A stretch of DNA of 64,000 bases, from positions 31,913 to 95,912 of the forward strand of contig JAANDG010000557.1 in assembly GCA_036852015.1 (NCBI GenBank), read 5' to 3'. The notes under the pieces are model-generated. The model saw only the letters and a program-made list of their open reading frames with translations. It was not told the origin of the DNA and did no database searches. The DNA is from Pelodera strongyloides (Eukaryota; Nematoda; Chromadorea; Rhabditida; Rhabditidae). A program made the translations under genes and the position numbers. Positions 37,560 to 48,982 of this stretch are shown here, one piece after another. The stretch's first letter is position 1, and each line of letters begins with the position of its first letter.

Positions 37560-37860
37560 CTTTCATGGTGCGTGGCGAAAAACGTTTTCGCCCAGATTTT
37601 GTCGGACACCTCGGCCAGTCTTCGCCGGATCTCGCCTGTTGCGCGGGTGGCGCTCCAACCGAAAGAAAGTGTGGAAAACTATGCAGAAGCAAATAAAACG
37701 GGTGTGCGGCGCTTTCGCCCAACCTTCGCCCGGTTTTCGCGAAATTGTAGTCAGTGTACTTGTGCGGACCTGGCGAGTGTCCGCAAAGACTGGGCGAAGT
37801 GTGCGGCGAAATCTGGGTGGATCCCTTTTTTCGCCGCGCTCCAGACACGTTGGGTCAGTA
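37560..37860. repeat. GC-rich island with opposing ORFs
   Basis: tttcgcccag and tcttcgccgg motifs repeat in both orientations, and the island is open in several frames (up to 163 codons). It falls in the same class as the other GC islands and shows no protein family resemblance. Confidence 0.45.
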
Positions 37861-38116
37861 TAATGTGCGCCTGTTGTTTACTTCTGGTTTGTGAAGAAGA
37901 GAAGAGCGAAGGAAGCTTCATGGTCTATGATTTTGAAAATATGTTTCTAAACAAATGAATATGGTCGTTTTTATTGGAACGTTGGATAAAATTTGAGCAT
38001 AGAGTATTCTCAGTGAAACAGTTTTCTGATCAAATAAAATACTACTCGTAAAAGGAGCACCTAGGTAGTAAAGAAAAATTAGCGCTGAAATAAAGATAAA
38101 TGATGAAAGTTTTTTT

Positions 38117-38380
38117 AGTTCCGAGCATATGTATATGGCTGCGCAGGGTATTCCACGGGAGGCCAGGGTATTCCATGGTTTCCCAGGGTATTCCAGGTAT
38201 TCCACGGTTGCCCAGGGTATTCCAGGGTATTCCGCGGTTGCCCAGGTATTCCACGGTTGCCCAGGGTATTCCACGGTTGCCCAGGGTATTCCACGGTATT
38301 CCAGGGTATTCCGCGGTTGCCCAGGTATTCCACGGTTGCCCAGGGTATTCCACGGTTGCCCGGTATTCCAGGGTATTCCA
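38117..38380. repeat. Minisatellite of about 15-20 bp units (ccagggtattccacggttg)
   Basis: Units alternate between ggttgcccagggtattcca and shorter ggtattccagggtattcc forms, about 15 copies, higher-order irregular. It opens frames on both strands with proline/tryptophan-rich (WNTLGNRGIP) or cysteine/proline-rich repeats; these mirror each other and are rejected as genes. Confidence 0.92.
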
Positions 38381-38412
38381 AAAGGTGTCTTACCCAATAA
38401 GCCAATACTCTC

Positions 38413-38431
38413 GGCTAGGACTAGAGTATAT

Positions 38432-38477
<46 letters not shown>

Positions 38478-38496
38478 CTAGGACTAGAGTATATGG
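38413..38496. repeat. 46-base homopolymer G run between 19-bp direct repeats
   Basis: 38432-38477 is uninterrupted G. gctaggactagagtatatg precedes it (38414-38432) and recurs immediately after it. Such a run can form G-quadruplexes, but the duplicated flank also fits a slippage or assembly artefact. Confidence 0.9.
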
Positions 38497-39452
38497 CAAC
38501 AACTGAAGGGCGAAGCGAGAGCTAAGTCTGTAGGTATATTGTCCGTCGACAATCTTCTCTCCAAGGTTGGCAGAAAACCTAAACTGCCAACGGTTGTCAG
38601 ACCGGCTTTCTGACACACGGTTAGCAGACCGTTACAAGCTGCTTCTTTTCCCCTTCGATCCGCAGTGGTCGTAGGACTTCGTCGACGTAAGTGGTGGTGG
38701 TTCCAGTGTCGCAGAGGAGGATCCCCGGCATCGAAAGAGGTCCAGCAGCGAGCCTGTTTGCCCCTGGACGCTCCTTGGATTATATCGCTCAAACCCAGTC
38801 TTTGTCCTATTCCCGTTTCAATAAATAAGATTCGGATTGCGTTGTTGTTGCTGTCGTTGAACCTAGTTCAAATATTTTACCCAAAATGACCATTTTTACC
38901 TTTTCCCGGAATTCACCACTTTTTCCCTTTTCCCAAAAAGCGAGCTGGGAAACGGAAAATTTTACCCGAGCTTGACACGGGTAAACCAGAAATTACCCGA
39001 GTGTGGTGGTATATTTTTCGTCGAAAAAATTTATTTAAACATTATTTCTGTGTTTTATTTGGATGTTTGACAATAATAACTGTCTATTTCTTTAAGTAGC
39101 ACAAAAAATAAGATATTTACGTTAATTTTTTTCGATTCTCTTTCATTATAACGATAAGAAAATAGTGTAATGGATATCTACTAATTACTACATGTTAGAA
39201 GGCAAATAATGTGACTTGAGCGTTCGACAGTCTTCCGAAAAGCTTGTCGTAGTATGAAAACGTCCGGCATATATTCTGCCCTAAATAAATGGTCTGTGTG
39301 TGCTATGGATGGAGTCAATGGACTACTACCTTTTTCTCAAGTCATAGCGAAGGAAGATATAGCCTAGAAATTCTCGTAGAAAGAATAGAATAGAAGTCCC
39401 CCATCTCCATAAAAAGGTATTGTGGCGAGTACTATTACCAATGAACAAACTA

Positions 39453-39524
39453 TCCGTTGTGGTCTAGTGGTTAGGATTTGTGGCTCTCACCCACAAGGCT
39501 GGGGTTCGATTCCCCGCAACGGAA
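39453..39524 (+). tRNA. tRNA-Glu (CTC), copy 1
   Basis: Acceptor TCCGTTG/CAACGGA, A box TGGTCTAGTGG, anticodon stem TGTGG/CCACA with loop CTCTCAC (anticodon CTC), T arm GGGGTTCGATTCCCC, discriminator A. T stem closes with a T-G pair in this copy. Full cloverleaf, so probably functional. Confidence 0.95.
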
Positions 39525-40490
39525 GCTTTTTGCTCCTTATCTTACGGGGAGAATGTACAACCTATCTGTACAACCTTATTAGCAATTTTTCGTTGGGTAT
39601 TGTCCTTAAATCTTATCTAAAGGAAATTGTGTTGATCCGAACTCTAACTATATATTAATAATTATTGAGGGTGCTTATATTAAGTAACGAAAATATACAA
39701 AATTATTATTACAATGAAAATTAAGCATAAACATATCAATTAATCATATTTTCTTTGAATTTCCCCTTGGGTAAAATTCCCTGTTTCCCAAATGGAGCGT
39801 GAATTCGGGAAGGGGTAAAAACTTTTCCGGAAAAGGCAAAAATATTTCCCGGAGGCCGTATTCACCACTACATTTACCCGGATAAAATCGTTTCCCGGGA
39901 AAGTATTTTACCCAAAATGACCATTTTTACCTTTTCCCGGAATTCACCACATTTTCCCTTTTCCCAAAAAGCGAGCTGGGAAACGGAAAATTTTACCCGA
40001 GCTTGGCACGGGTAAACCAGAAATTACCCAAGTGTTGTGGTATATTTTTCGTCGAAAACATTTATTTAAACATTATTTCTGTGTTTTATTTGAATGTTTG
40101 ACAATAATAACTATCTATTTCTTTAAGCAGCACAAAAAATAAGATATTTACGTTAGTTTTTTTCTATTCTCTTCCATTATAACGATAAGAAAATATTGTA
40201 AGGGATATCTACTATATTAATACATGTTAGAAGGCAAATAATGCGACTTGAGCATTCGACAGACTTCCGAAAAGCTTGTCGTACTATGAAAATGCACGCG
40301 TCCGGCATATATTCTACCCTAAATAAATGGTCTGAGTGTGCTATGGATGGAGTCAATGGACTATTACATTTTTCTCAAATCATAGCAAAGGAAGATATAG
40401 CTTAGGAAGTCTTGTATAAAAAATATAATAGACGTCCCCCATCTCCATAAAAAGGTTTTGCGGCGAGTACTACCACCAAAGACAACACCA

Positions 40491-40562
40491 TCCGTTGTGG
40501 TCTAGTGGTTAGGATTTGTGGCTCTCACCCACAAGGCCGGGGTTCGATTCCCCGCAACGGAA
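40491..40562 (+). tRNA. tRNA-Glu (CTC), copy 2
   Basis: Identical to copy 1 except for C instead of T at the base of the T stem (GGCCGGGG), restoring a Watson-Crick pair. Boxes A and B are intact. Confidence 0.95.
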
Positions 40563-41533
40563 GCCTGTTCTTGCCCTTTATCTTACCGGGAGAATGTCTT
40601 TACAACCTATCTGTACAACCTTATTAGCAATTTTTCGTTGGGTATTGTCCTTAAATCTCATCTAACGGAAATTGTGTTGATCCGAACTCTAACTATATAT
40701 TAATAATTATTGAGGGTGCTTATATTAAGTAACGAAAATATACAAAATTATTATTACAATGAAAATTAAGCATAAACATATCAATTAATCATATTTTCTT
40801 TGAATTTCCCCTTGGGTAAAATTCCCCGTTTCCCAAATGGAGCGTGAATTCGGGAAGGGGTAAAAACTTTTCCGGAAAAGGCAAAAATATTTCCCGGAGG
40901 CCGTATTCACCACTACATTTACCCGGATAAAATCGTTTCCCGGGAAAGTATTTTACCCAAAATGACCATTTTTACCTTTTCCCGGAATTCACCACTTTTT
41001 CCCTTTTCCCAAAAAGCGAGCTGGGAAACGGAAAATTTTACCCGAGCTTGGCACGGGTAAACCAGAAATTACCCAAGTGTTGTGGTATATTTTTCGTCGA
41101 AAACATTTATTTAAACATTATTTCTGTGTTTTATTTGAATGTTTGACAATAATAACTATCTATTTCTTTAAGCAGCACAAAAAATTAAGATATTTACGTT
41201 AGTTTTTTTCTATTCTCTTCCATTATAACGATAAGAAAATATTGTAAGGGATATCTACTATATTAATACTGTTAGAAGGCAAATAATGCGACTTGAGCAT
41301 TCGACAGACTTCCGAAAAGCTTGTCGTACTATGAAAATGCACGCGTCCGGCATATATTCTACCCTAAATAAATGGTCTGAGTGTGCTATGGATGGAGTCA
41401 ATGGACTATTACATTTTTCTCAAATCATAGCAAAGGAAGATATAGCTTAGGAAGTCTTGTATAAAAAAATAATAGACGTCCCCCATCTCCATAAAAGGTT
41501 TTGCGGCGAGTACTACCACCAAAGACAACACCA

Positions 41534-41605
41534 TCCGTTGTGGTCTAGTGGTTAGGATTTGTGGCTCTCACCCACAAGGCCGGGGTTCGATTCCCCGCAA
41601 CGGAA
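41534..41605 (+). tRNA. tRNA-Glu (CTC), copy 3
   Basis: Identical to copy 2 across the 72 nt. The unit spacing (1043 bp) and near-identical flanks indicate recent tandem duplication or gene conversion with copy 2. Confidence 0.95.
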
Positions 41606-42087
41606 GCCTGTTTTTGCCCTTTATCTTACCGGGAGAATGTCTTTACAACCTATCTGTACAACCTTATTAGCAATTTTTCGTTGGGTATTGTCCTTAAATC
41701 TCATCTAACGGAAATTGTGTTGATGCGAACTCTAACTATATATTAATAATTATTGAGCGTGCTTATATTAAGCAACGAAAATATACAAAATTATTATTAC
41801 AATGAAAATTAAGCATAAACATATCAAATAATCATATATTCCTTGAATTTCCCCTCGGGTAAAATTCCCCGTTTCCCAAATGGAGTGTGAATTCGGGGAG
41901 GGATAAAAAGTTTTCTGGAAAGGGCAAAAATATTTCCCGGGAAGGATTTTCGTTAGGAAATTGTTCCTGGGTAATTTGTTTTCCCGGGGAATTTTTTCCG
42001 TAAGAATGGTGAATACGGCCTCAGGGGTAAACGGAATTTTTTTCCCAAACTTCTTAACAAGTTTTTTTTCCCACATTGCACACATCA

Positions 42088-43780
42088 TCTATCTTATTAT
42101 ATAAAGTTGGGAGCTTTGTTTGTTTGTTTGTTTGTTTGATTGATTGTATGTTTGGATGATGTGCGTTACGCTCAGGAAGTAGGATTGGTTCAGTAGTTCA
42201 TGTTCCCATGCACTGAGCCATCTCACATCCCGAGCGCCCCCCTCACAATAGTCCAAAAAAGGCTGCATATACGGAATGTGTGTGGTGTATCGTTCGGGCG
42301 CGGTGGCGCGCAGATCATTTTAGGAAACAACGAACACTCACAACTCAAAGAACTACCAAATCACAATCCTTGACAACTTTTTATGAAATACTTTTTTGTA
42401 ATCACTTCGTAGTCTAATTTTTCATTTACTCATTTTACAAAGATTTAGTCGACATATTTTGCAACAAAGCATTGAGTTAATTCTCTGCACATTTCCCTTA
42501 TTTCCCATGAAACGAGCGTCCAATCATGAGCGATGTTTCGGTCGAACGAAAGAACATTCAACAGAATTTCTTAATTTCGCGTAGTCTTTGCTATATTATG
42601 GATAATACACGGTATCACCTGTAACGTTCTACGACATTCTTTAGTTTAATACAGTTAAGGAAAACATCTGTGAGAATTTTTTTTAGGATTTGGGATTTTT
42701 CTGCTTTATAGAGTCCAGCAAGTTGCAGACAATTTGGATAAATATTGTCAACAGAATCTAAGTTCTAACCCGTGTTTAATATTGGTATGGGTTTCAAAAA
42801 GAAATAGAAGACTGTAGACTGCATAGGAATGGTGCTCCTAACTTATATAGCCCAGCGAAACATTGCGCGTATCAGCCACGCGATATTAAGCTGCTTTTAG
42901 GCTTTGGCAATTTTTTCGATGTACTAGAGTAGAGCAAAGTTGCAGGCAATTTAGGAGGAAAACAGTCAACAGAAACTAATAGTTCTCTCCCCGTGTTTGT
43001 TATCGGTGTAGGTTCCAAAAGGAAAAATAACAAAACTGAAACCATTTCTTTTGTAAATGTTTGCTTCTAACTTATATAGCCCAGCGAAACATTTCGACGT
43101 ATCAGCCAGGCACTTATTCCTTTTTTTATGATTTGGAATTTTTTCGATATTACTACAGAGTCCAGCAAGTTGCAAACAATTTAAGAGGAATATAGTCAAC
43201 AGAAACTAATAAGTTCTCACCCATGGGTTTCAAAAAGAAAAGCGAGAGACAGGAGGCTCTTTGCATAGAAATGTTTCCTCCTAACTTATATAGCCTAGCG
43301 AAACATTGCGGCGTATCAGCCACGCGATATTAATAAGCTGCTTTTAGGCTTTGGCAATTTTTTCGATATCCTAGAGTAGAGCAAGTAGCACACAATTTAG
43401 GAGGTATACAGTCAACCGAAACTAAATTCTATCCCGTGTTTGATGTCAGTGTAGGTTTCAAAAGGAAAATAACAAAACTGAAACCACTTCCTTTGTGTAA
43501 ATGTTTGCTTCTAACTTATATAGCCCAGCGAACTATTACTGCGTATCAGCAACGCGCTTATTCCTTTTTTTAGGATTTGGAATTTTTTCGATATTATAGA
43601 GTCCAGCAAGTTGCAGACAATTTAGGAGGAATATAGTCAACGTCCTAAAATGGGCAAACCTATCCCCAGGAAACTATAATTGCCAGAAAGAGTTGCTTCT
43701 ACTTATAGATATAGCCCAGTGAAACATAGCGACCATCAGCGAGTATTGGAAAGACGCCTCAGGCGGCGGAAGCCGACTGG
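42088..43780 (+). mobile_element. Non-autonomous Helitron-like element, 1.69 kb, with internal tandem repeats
   Basis: Starts A|TCTATCTTATTATATAAAG and ends with the hairpin gacgcctcaggcggcggaag, then ccgaCTGG|T, the A|TC...CTRR|T Helitron signature. From about 42690 to 43645 it holds roughly four and a half divergent 215-230 bp units (tttttcgatatta...gagtccagcaagttgca...taacttatatagcccagcgaaac). No Rep/helicase ORF is present. A second 5' terminus (TCTATATATATAAAGGAG) begins at the next base, 43781, and another at 45487. Confidence 0.75.
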
Positions 43781-43898
43781 TCTATATATATAAAGGAGAA
43801 GAGTTTACTTGGTCTTTTGTTTGTATGCACGCAACGAAATCCTTTCATAAAGAAAATTTTCTATTCACAATCGAATGAGAACATACAAAATCTTCGCA

Positions 43899-43976
43899 GC
43901 TGGCAGGTTCGAACCCACAGCAGCACCCAATCTCTCGCTTCACAGTCCAACGCTCTACCTGCTGAGCTATGCTAGC
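43899..43976 (-). repeat. Degenerate tRNA (His-like GTG) or tRNA-derived SINE head
   Basis: On the minus strand GCTAGCA...TGCCAGC forms six of seven acceptor pairs, with A box TAGCTCAGCAGGTAGAGC and B box GGGTTCGAACC. CTGTGAA would put anticodon GTG in the loop, but the 3' half of the anticodon stem does not pair and the variable region is too long. Probably a pseudo-tRNA. Confidence 0.5.
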
Positions 43977-44151
43977 TTATCACAAGGATAATCATCTGCC
44001 CTACATACAGCACCTTCAATAGCAAATTTGCATGGTAGCATCTATATAGGACAATAAAGTTTGCATATCATGACATTTGAATGGAATATTACTAAATTTA
44101 CATAAACTTTCTTTGTATGTCTTTCTTTTGTCTTCTTTTTTTTTAAACAAA

Positions 44152-47100
44152 ATGAACATTTTATGTTGGACGATTATTATATTTCTACTATTCGGGTGGA
44201 GTTTCTCTGAAGAATATGACGACAAGTTTATGGAGCAAATTTACAAAGATGAAGCTCTCATAATTTATGAGCCTCTAGGTCGTAACTTATTTTACCTATA
44301 TATTGTGGGTAAATTATGAATTCTGTCAGTCATTTATAAATCTACCGTGGTTCGCGGTTAAAGGAGGAGGCTCACGAGTTTTAAAGGGATGGGTTCACTA
44401 CAAAATCACCTTGTTTTTATGCTTTAGTTTGATTGTACAAAGGAAAACTTAAACAAAGAGCATAAAAAATATTCCTTGAATTATTCCCTAGGGAAGATAT
44501 TAGGTAAAAAAGGTGAGTATTGATCGACCTTCCGATAAAGTTGTACTGCAAGATAAACTAATAAGGAAGCTAAGAGATATGGCTGAAACACACTGTTTTT
44601 TCATTGTTTTAGGTAAAATAAACGATGAAGACTACAGTTTATTTTGCTCAAAACAGTGTGTTTCAGCCATATCTCTTAGCTTCTCTAGTTTATCTTGCAG
44701 TACAACTTTATCGGAAGATCTATCAATACTTACCTTTTTTACCTATATCTGCCCTAGGGAATAATTCAAGGAATATTTGTAAGCTCTTTGTTTAAGTTTT
44801 CCTTTGTACAATCAACCTAAAGCATAAAAACAAGGTGATTTTGTAGTGAACCCATCCCTAGTGTTCGATTCATTTCCTTTTATCGAAAGAATGTGGTAAA
44901 TAATCACCAATAAAATGCAGAACAAAGCACGTAAATGCCGGCCGGTTTTTGAAACACATCATGGACAACTGAATTCTTACGTATTTATCCTAATTTCCCC
45001 GAATTTAGCTCGATTTTTTATTCTAGTTAATGGACATTAGCATAAGCTGCAGAAGAATGCTGATGTACTCTATGTGTTTCAAAAAACGGCCGGCATTTCG
45101 GTTTAAAGTGATCCCACTCACACTTACGCCTAATTTTTTTCGACTTTGTTAATGGTTCGGTAATTTGATAAAACATAATGCTTCTTTGGATTAATAAAAT
45201 TGAAAAACGAATTCAAACCTTTACAGATTTCCGATGCCTGCAGCTAGCATACAGCCGATTCACGTTCTCGGAATACACTAGAATGTACTACGCAATCGAA
45301 CCTGCCGATAAAATTGGCTGTCTTAAACCAGCCTCAGGCAAACATACATTCTACCCGACTCTCACAGCTCTTGACCCAATGTTTGTAAGTTTCTCCTTCA
45401 TTTGAACAGTCCTTCTCGTACTTATCATCTTTAGCTGCAAGGTGGACATCTGGCAGGGTAAAATTTACATCCCAGAACATTTATTATCGTATTATATAAA
45501 GGAGAAGGGTTTATTTGGTCTTTTGTTTGTGTGAAAATTAGAATATCTAAGAGGCTATAGAAGGAGAATGGGAGCCCAGTGCCACGTTCCTGGGTGCGCA
45601 GCGCACCGCGTACACAGCCGCGCAAATTGGAGTGCACGCGTAGTCAGTCGCGCAAATTGGAGTGCGGGCGTAGCCAGCCGCGTACCGCGCAGAGGGGCCC
45701 CGGCCAGCCGCGTAGTCTGCAGACTACGCGACTGGGCGCGCGGTGTCTCGGGGGCTCTGCCCTCAACCGCACAGCGCACCCCCAGCCAACCGCGCGGGGC
45801 CCCCGGCCAGCCGCGCACCCAGCCGCGCAATTTCGTCTACAGCCGATGTGACCCACTATTCCTTTTCGAATATTTATTCCGCAAATCTAAGTGGTCGGGG
45901 CGGGTGTTCCAGAATTGCCCATTGCTCACGTTTTTTTTCTGACACTCTGCTCTTTCTGTAGAACAAATTTCAACATTACATGTAGGTACTAACAATAAGA
46001 AGGCCATTGACATAATACACATTTTTATCCTTTCAGACATTCTACATCAACAAAATATACGAGGGTATTGCGCTCGTAGCTGACACACCGACTTTCCCTT
46101 ACACTATACCTTACACACCGGAGCGAAGGAAGAAATACTGTTTAGACGCACGAGTGGTAAGTTGGTTGAGAAGCGTTCGAGTTTGAAAAGAATGAGATGT
46201 ACAGTAAATAATCGGGGAACATGGGGAAAAGTATGCCTACGTTGAGTTGGTGTCCAATCGGTTCTATGCGAAGATGGGAAAACGGAAGGTCAGCTTACGA
46301 GTCGATGGAAGTTTTGTGGTGTCTGGAATGCGTATTTTATACTTTTACTATTCTACAGAAATGATCGTTGTTCTAATTTAACTTAAACTTTCCCTTGGGC
46401 AAGATACCACTAGAGGTAATATACCTTTACCAAATTCAGATTGGCTCCAACTTTGTTGAGTACTTGGAGACCTTTCAAAGCGAGGACGAAACATGTTGGG
46501 TGAGTATATTCCCATATGTTGAATGCAATTCTAAAAAATCAGTCTAATAATCGGCTACACAAAACACAATTTCCACGAATATGTTCATAACTGTTTTCAG
46601 AAAATGATGGAAATTGCAAAAGAGTGCAACCTTTTTCGACTAGTGTGGAATTTTTGGGTCAGAAATCTGTACGAAAGATTTTGTTTGGACGAAGATGGAT
46701 GCTATAAAATTATGGAACTCTATGAAGAAGACATGCCACATTGTGTGAAGTATATTGCGAAGAGCCAATTCCAGGTTGTTTGCCATTTCCATAAAAGGCT
46801 ATGTAACCCTTATTTTTTTCTGATTCTCCTCCGTGCCAAATATCGTAAGATGCAATAATTAAATACTTCTATCCTATGCACAACATAAAGATATAAACAG
46901 GCAACTTACTGTACTCAGAGAATCATAGTTCCCCATCAAACCGTCACAATTTAACACGACCTTACGCGATTGGCCAGAGGCCTTACTCACCGTTCACCGC
47001 TCCGATTCCCTCGGGGAAAAAGGGGATTCCTCATGGGAATTGAGTGGTGAATATGGCCTCACAGTATCACAAATGTCACGCTCCATAAAGCATATTGGCC

Positions 47101-48982
47101 AAACAGCGCGGATGGGCGGGACAATTGGGGTAGATTTCAAGATATCTCCGCGTCCGGGGTATCGTAAATTGTTTTTGCATGAATATTGGGCAAAAAAAAA
47201 GAAACAGGAAAAACCGGAAAAAAATATTGCATCCTGCGATATTCGACACGACGAATCACACGAAAAATAAAAAATATGGGTTACGTGGATTGGGCTTACG
47301 CCCAATCCACGTAACCCATATTTTGCATGAATAAAATGCAAAAATATCAGTCGGGAAAAGTACATAAGGGCTCTTCATCAAGAAAAAAACAAGCATCCAC
47401 TGCTTCCGCATTCAGCTGCTCAGAAAACTCCATTCACTTTGTGAATGGATCGTTTTTATTGAAGGGACAGGCCCACGAGAAAAAAATCCTCAATTTACTT
47501 GCACAGAATGTACGGAATTTATTTCAGAAATATTTCTGTGAAAATCGTATTTCTTGACACCTAGAACTCGCAGCGTTATTCCACGGCAAACAGTTCGGCC
47601 AGGTACCGCCCGTAGTTAGAAAGGTTAAACTACGTTTTTACGGTTTATTATATCCGCCCATTAGCATTCTTTATCTACATTGTAACTGTTAAATGGATGA
47701 GGAACATTCCTACAATTATAACAAAGCATTTCCAATATTGTAATCCCTAAAAGAGCAAAAATCTATTCTGACTACGGAACCTGGCCGAACCGTTTGCCGG
47801 GTAATAACTCTGCGAGTTCTAGGCGTAAAGAAATGTGGTTTTCACAGTAATACTTCTGAAATTCCGGACATCCTGTGCAATAAAATTAAGGAAAACTTTT
47901 TTCTCGTGGGCCTCTCCCTTTCAAACGCCCCACTCAATATGCGCCTTTGAGCTTCAGCCTTACGTTTCACCACTGTAGAACCTATAGATAATAAAGAGTC
48001 CATTTCATCGCTACCATCCTTTCAGAATGTAACTTTTGGATCGTGGCATCACAGTATTATCAATTATTGTCAACTGACGGATATGGTTCCTGAAGCAAAA
48101 CACATAAAATATGACCAATCGATTCTGTTCGAAGATGGCAGAACGGAAGACGACTTGCTGGCTATGTGCCAGTTCTTACGGTAATATCATTACATGTTGA
48201 CATACCACGAAGAGGTTTCAGTATCTACCATTAGGATTTTCTTCCGGTTGTCGGGCAAAGTTCCAGGTTTCAAAGTTAATAATAACACATAGTTTATCAG
48301 TTCAACGAGTAGAAAGGACCATATTTTCAAGTTCTTAAAATAATAGTTCAAGTACCGTTTAGTTTCCGTCTCCTACCCGAAGAAGGAAAAGAAGAGGAAA
48401 TACGGGAAATAACATTATCCGATCCAGGGAATCGAGGCACAGACACCCAGATAAACAGTGTGGCGTTGTATCCGGATATAACAGCTTACACCACGATAAT
48501 TTTGTACGTTTTTAAAGAACGTGAATACTCCAACAGCACGACTGCGCAGTATGAGCCGAGCAACAACATAAAACAAGATTTGCCCGCCGATCTCACGCCG
48601 CATGCGCTCGAAAAGGCTGCGGTGAAATGGCGGGAGTACGGCGGGCAAGCGGCAACTTGGCGAGAGTACGGCGCGCAAGCACCAACTCTACAAGTTGCGG
48701 CGTGCAAGCGGCGTGGTTTCGGCAGGTAACCTGCACATTCCCGAACCCAACGACTTAGCACTTTTTTCCACGTGGCACGCCGCTACATCGGCGCTTCTAG
48801 CAAATTTTCTCACTGAAAAAGATGGACATAAAAAATAAACACGAAACTTTGATGGCGCGCGAATCAAAAAGCAGGCTCGAACATCTCGCGAAGTCTGTCG
48901 TAATGTACAGATGTACACTTCGCATTCAATTGGCCTTTCATATATATTTTTTTATTCGTTTAGGTTCATGGGTGTTATCTAA
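44152..48982 (+). CDS. Secreted/membrane-anchored Cys-containing protein, unrecognised family (gene 1)
   Basis: Eight in-phase exons: 44152-44308, 45227-45384, 46037-46156, 46440-46499, 46601-46774, 48026-48180, 48363-48503, 48964-48982; about 327 residues. Residues 1-19 (NILCWTIIIFLLFGWSFS) are a signal peptide. The ectodomain has scattered Cys (DFRC, CLKP, YCLD, ETCW, KECN, RFCLDEDGC, PHC, NYC, AMC) and acidic stretches. It ends in a short hydrophobic tail (YTTIILFMGVI) without basic residues: a truncated membrane helix or GPI-type signal. I recognise no domain. Similar exon phases and D-x-RC, C-W and WN.W...FC features link it to the gene at 50.3-58.5 kb; its last three exons are duplicated at 25.5 kb. 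Introns contain a fold-back element, a family B MITE, a Helitron 5' end and a GC island. An in-frame ATG at 44077 would remove the clean signal peptide, so 44152 is preferred. Confidence 0.7.
44381..44860. mobile_element. 480-bp fold-back element with arms of about 215 bp in gene 1 intron 1
   Basis: ttaaagggatgggttcacta at the left is inverted as tagtgaacccatccct at the right. Arms pair almost throughout, including ttccgataaagttgtactgc and gctaagagatatggctgaaa, around a loop of about 60 nt. The 83-codon ORF inside is part of the palindrome. Arm similarity suggests a young insertion. Confidence 0.9.
44931..45107. mobile_element. MITE family B copy in gene 1 intron 1
   Basis: Left aaatgccggccggtttttga, right cggccggcatttcggtttaa; inner arms ttacgtatttatcc and taagctgcagaagaatg. 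It lies directly after the fold-back element. Confidence 0.85.
45487..45530 (+). mobile_element. Helitron-like 5' terminus in gene 1 intron 2
   Basis: A|TCGTATTATATAAAGGAGAA matches the element ends at 42088 and 43781 and continues gggtttatttggtcttttgt, as at 43800. No CTRR end was found downstream within the intron. Confidence 0.5.
45565..45840. repeat. GC-rich island of ccagccgcg repeats in gene 1 intron 2
   Basis: Repeats of cagccgcgcaaattggagtg and gccccggccagccgcg, with an inner inverted tagtctgcagactacg. All six frames are largely open (ORFs 67-124 codons), so none is taken as a gene. Confidence 0.7.
46979..47060. repeat. Short 'gaggcc...ggcctc' inverted-repeat element
   Basis: gaggccttactcaccgttcaccg at the left pairs with cggtgaatatggcctc-like sequence at the right (gagtggtgaatatggcctc), with ccctcggg in between. 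Relatives lie at 18790-18926, 56909-57031 and in each tRNA-Glu unit. Confidence 0.6.
47271..47324. repeat. Perfect 25+4+25 bp palindrome in gene 1 intron 5
   Basis: aaaatatgggttacgtggat...gggc, loop ttac, then the exact inverse. Located in the 1.25-kb intron between exons 46601-46774 and 48026-48180. Confidence 0.9.
47459..47924. mobile_element. Fold-back element related to the one at 36431
   Basis: Ends ttgaagggacaggcccacga and tcgtgggcctctccctttcaa are inverted. Inner arms carry acacctagaactcgcag and ctgcgagttctaggcg, and cggttcggccagg-type words. Lies in gene 1 intron 5. Confidence 0.8.
48580..48800. repeat. GC-rich island with gcgggagtacggc repeats in the last intron of gene 1
   Basis: gcgggagtacggcgggcaag and gcgagagtacggcgcgcaag are adjacent near-copies. 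Opposing ORFs of 76-91 codons are artefacts of composition. Confidence 0.5.

Larger units (their letters stand above)
38876..41945 (+). repeat. Three tandem units of about 1.04 kb, each with one tRNA-Glu gene
   Basis: Units begin at ttttacccaaaatgacc (38876, 39906, 40949). The second and third are nearly identical; the first differs by scattered substitutions and short indels. Besides the tRNA, each unit carries short self-complementary tttcccgg/ccgggaaa and ttttaccc/gggtaaa words and the motif ggaggccgtattcaccact, related to a dispersed element. The third unit diverges after about 41945. Confidence 0.93.

Noticed and set aside
37918..38616. 232-codon minus ORF and several 96-141 codon ORFs on both strands
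   Set aside because: Translated minisatellite and poly-G (poly-Pro/Gly) sequence; mirrored on both strands with no conserved domain.
44513..44764. 83-codon ORF in gene 1 intron
   Set aside because: Lies wholly within the arms and loop of the fold-back element.
45555..45942. Arg/Pro-rich ORFs on both strands
   Set aside because: Simple ccagccgcg repeats in an intron of gene 1; no start or splice context.
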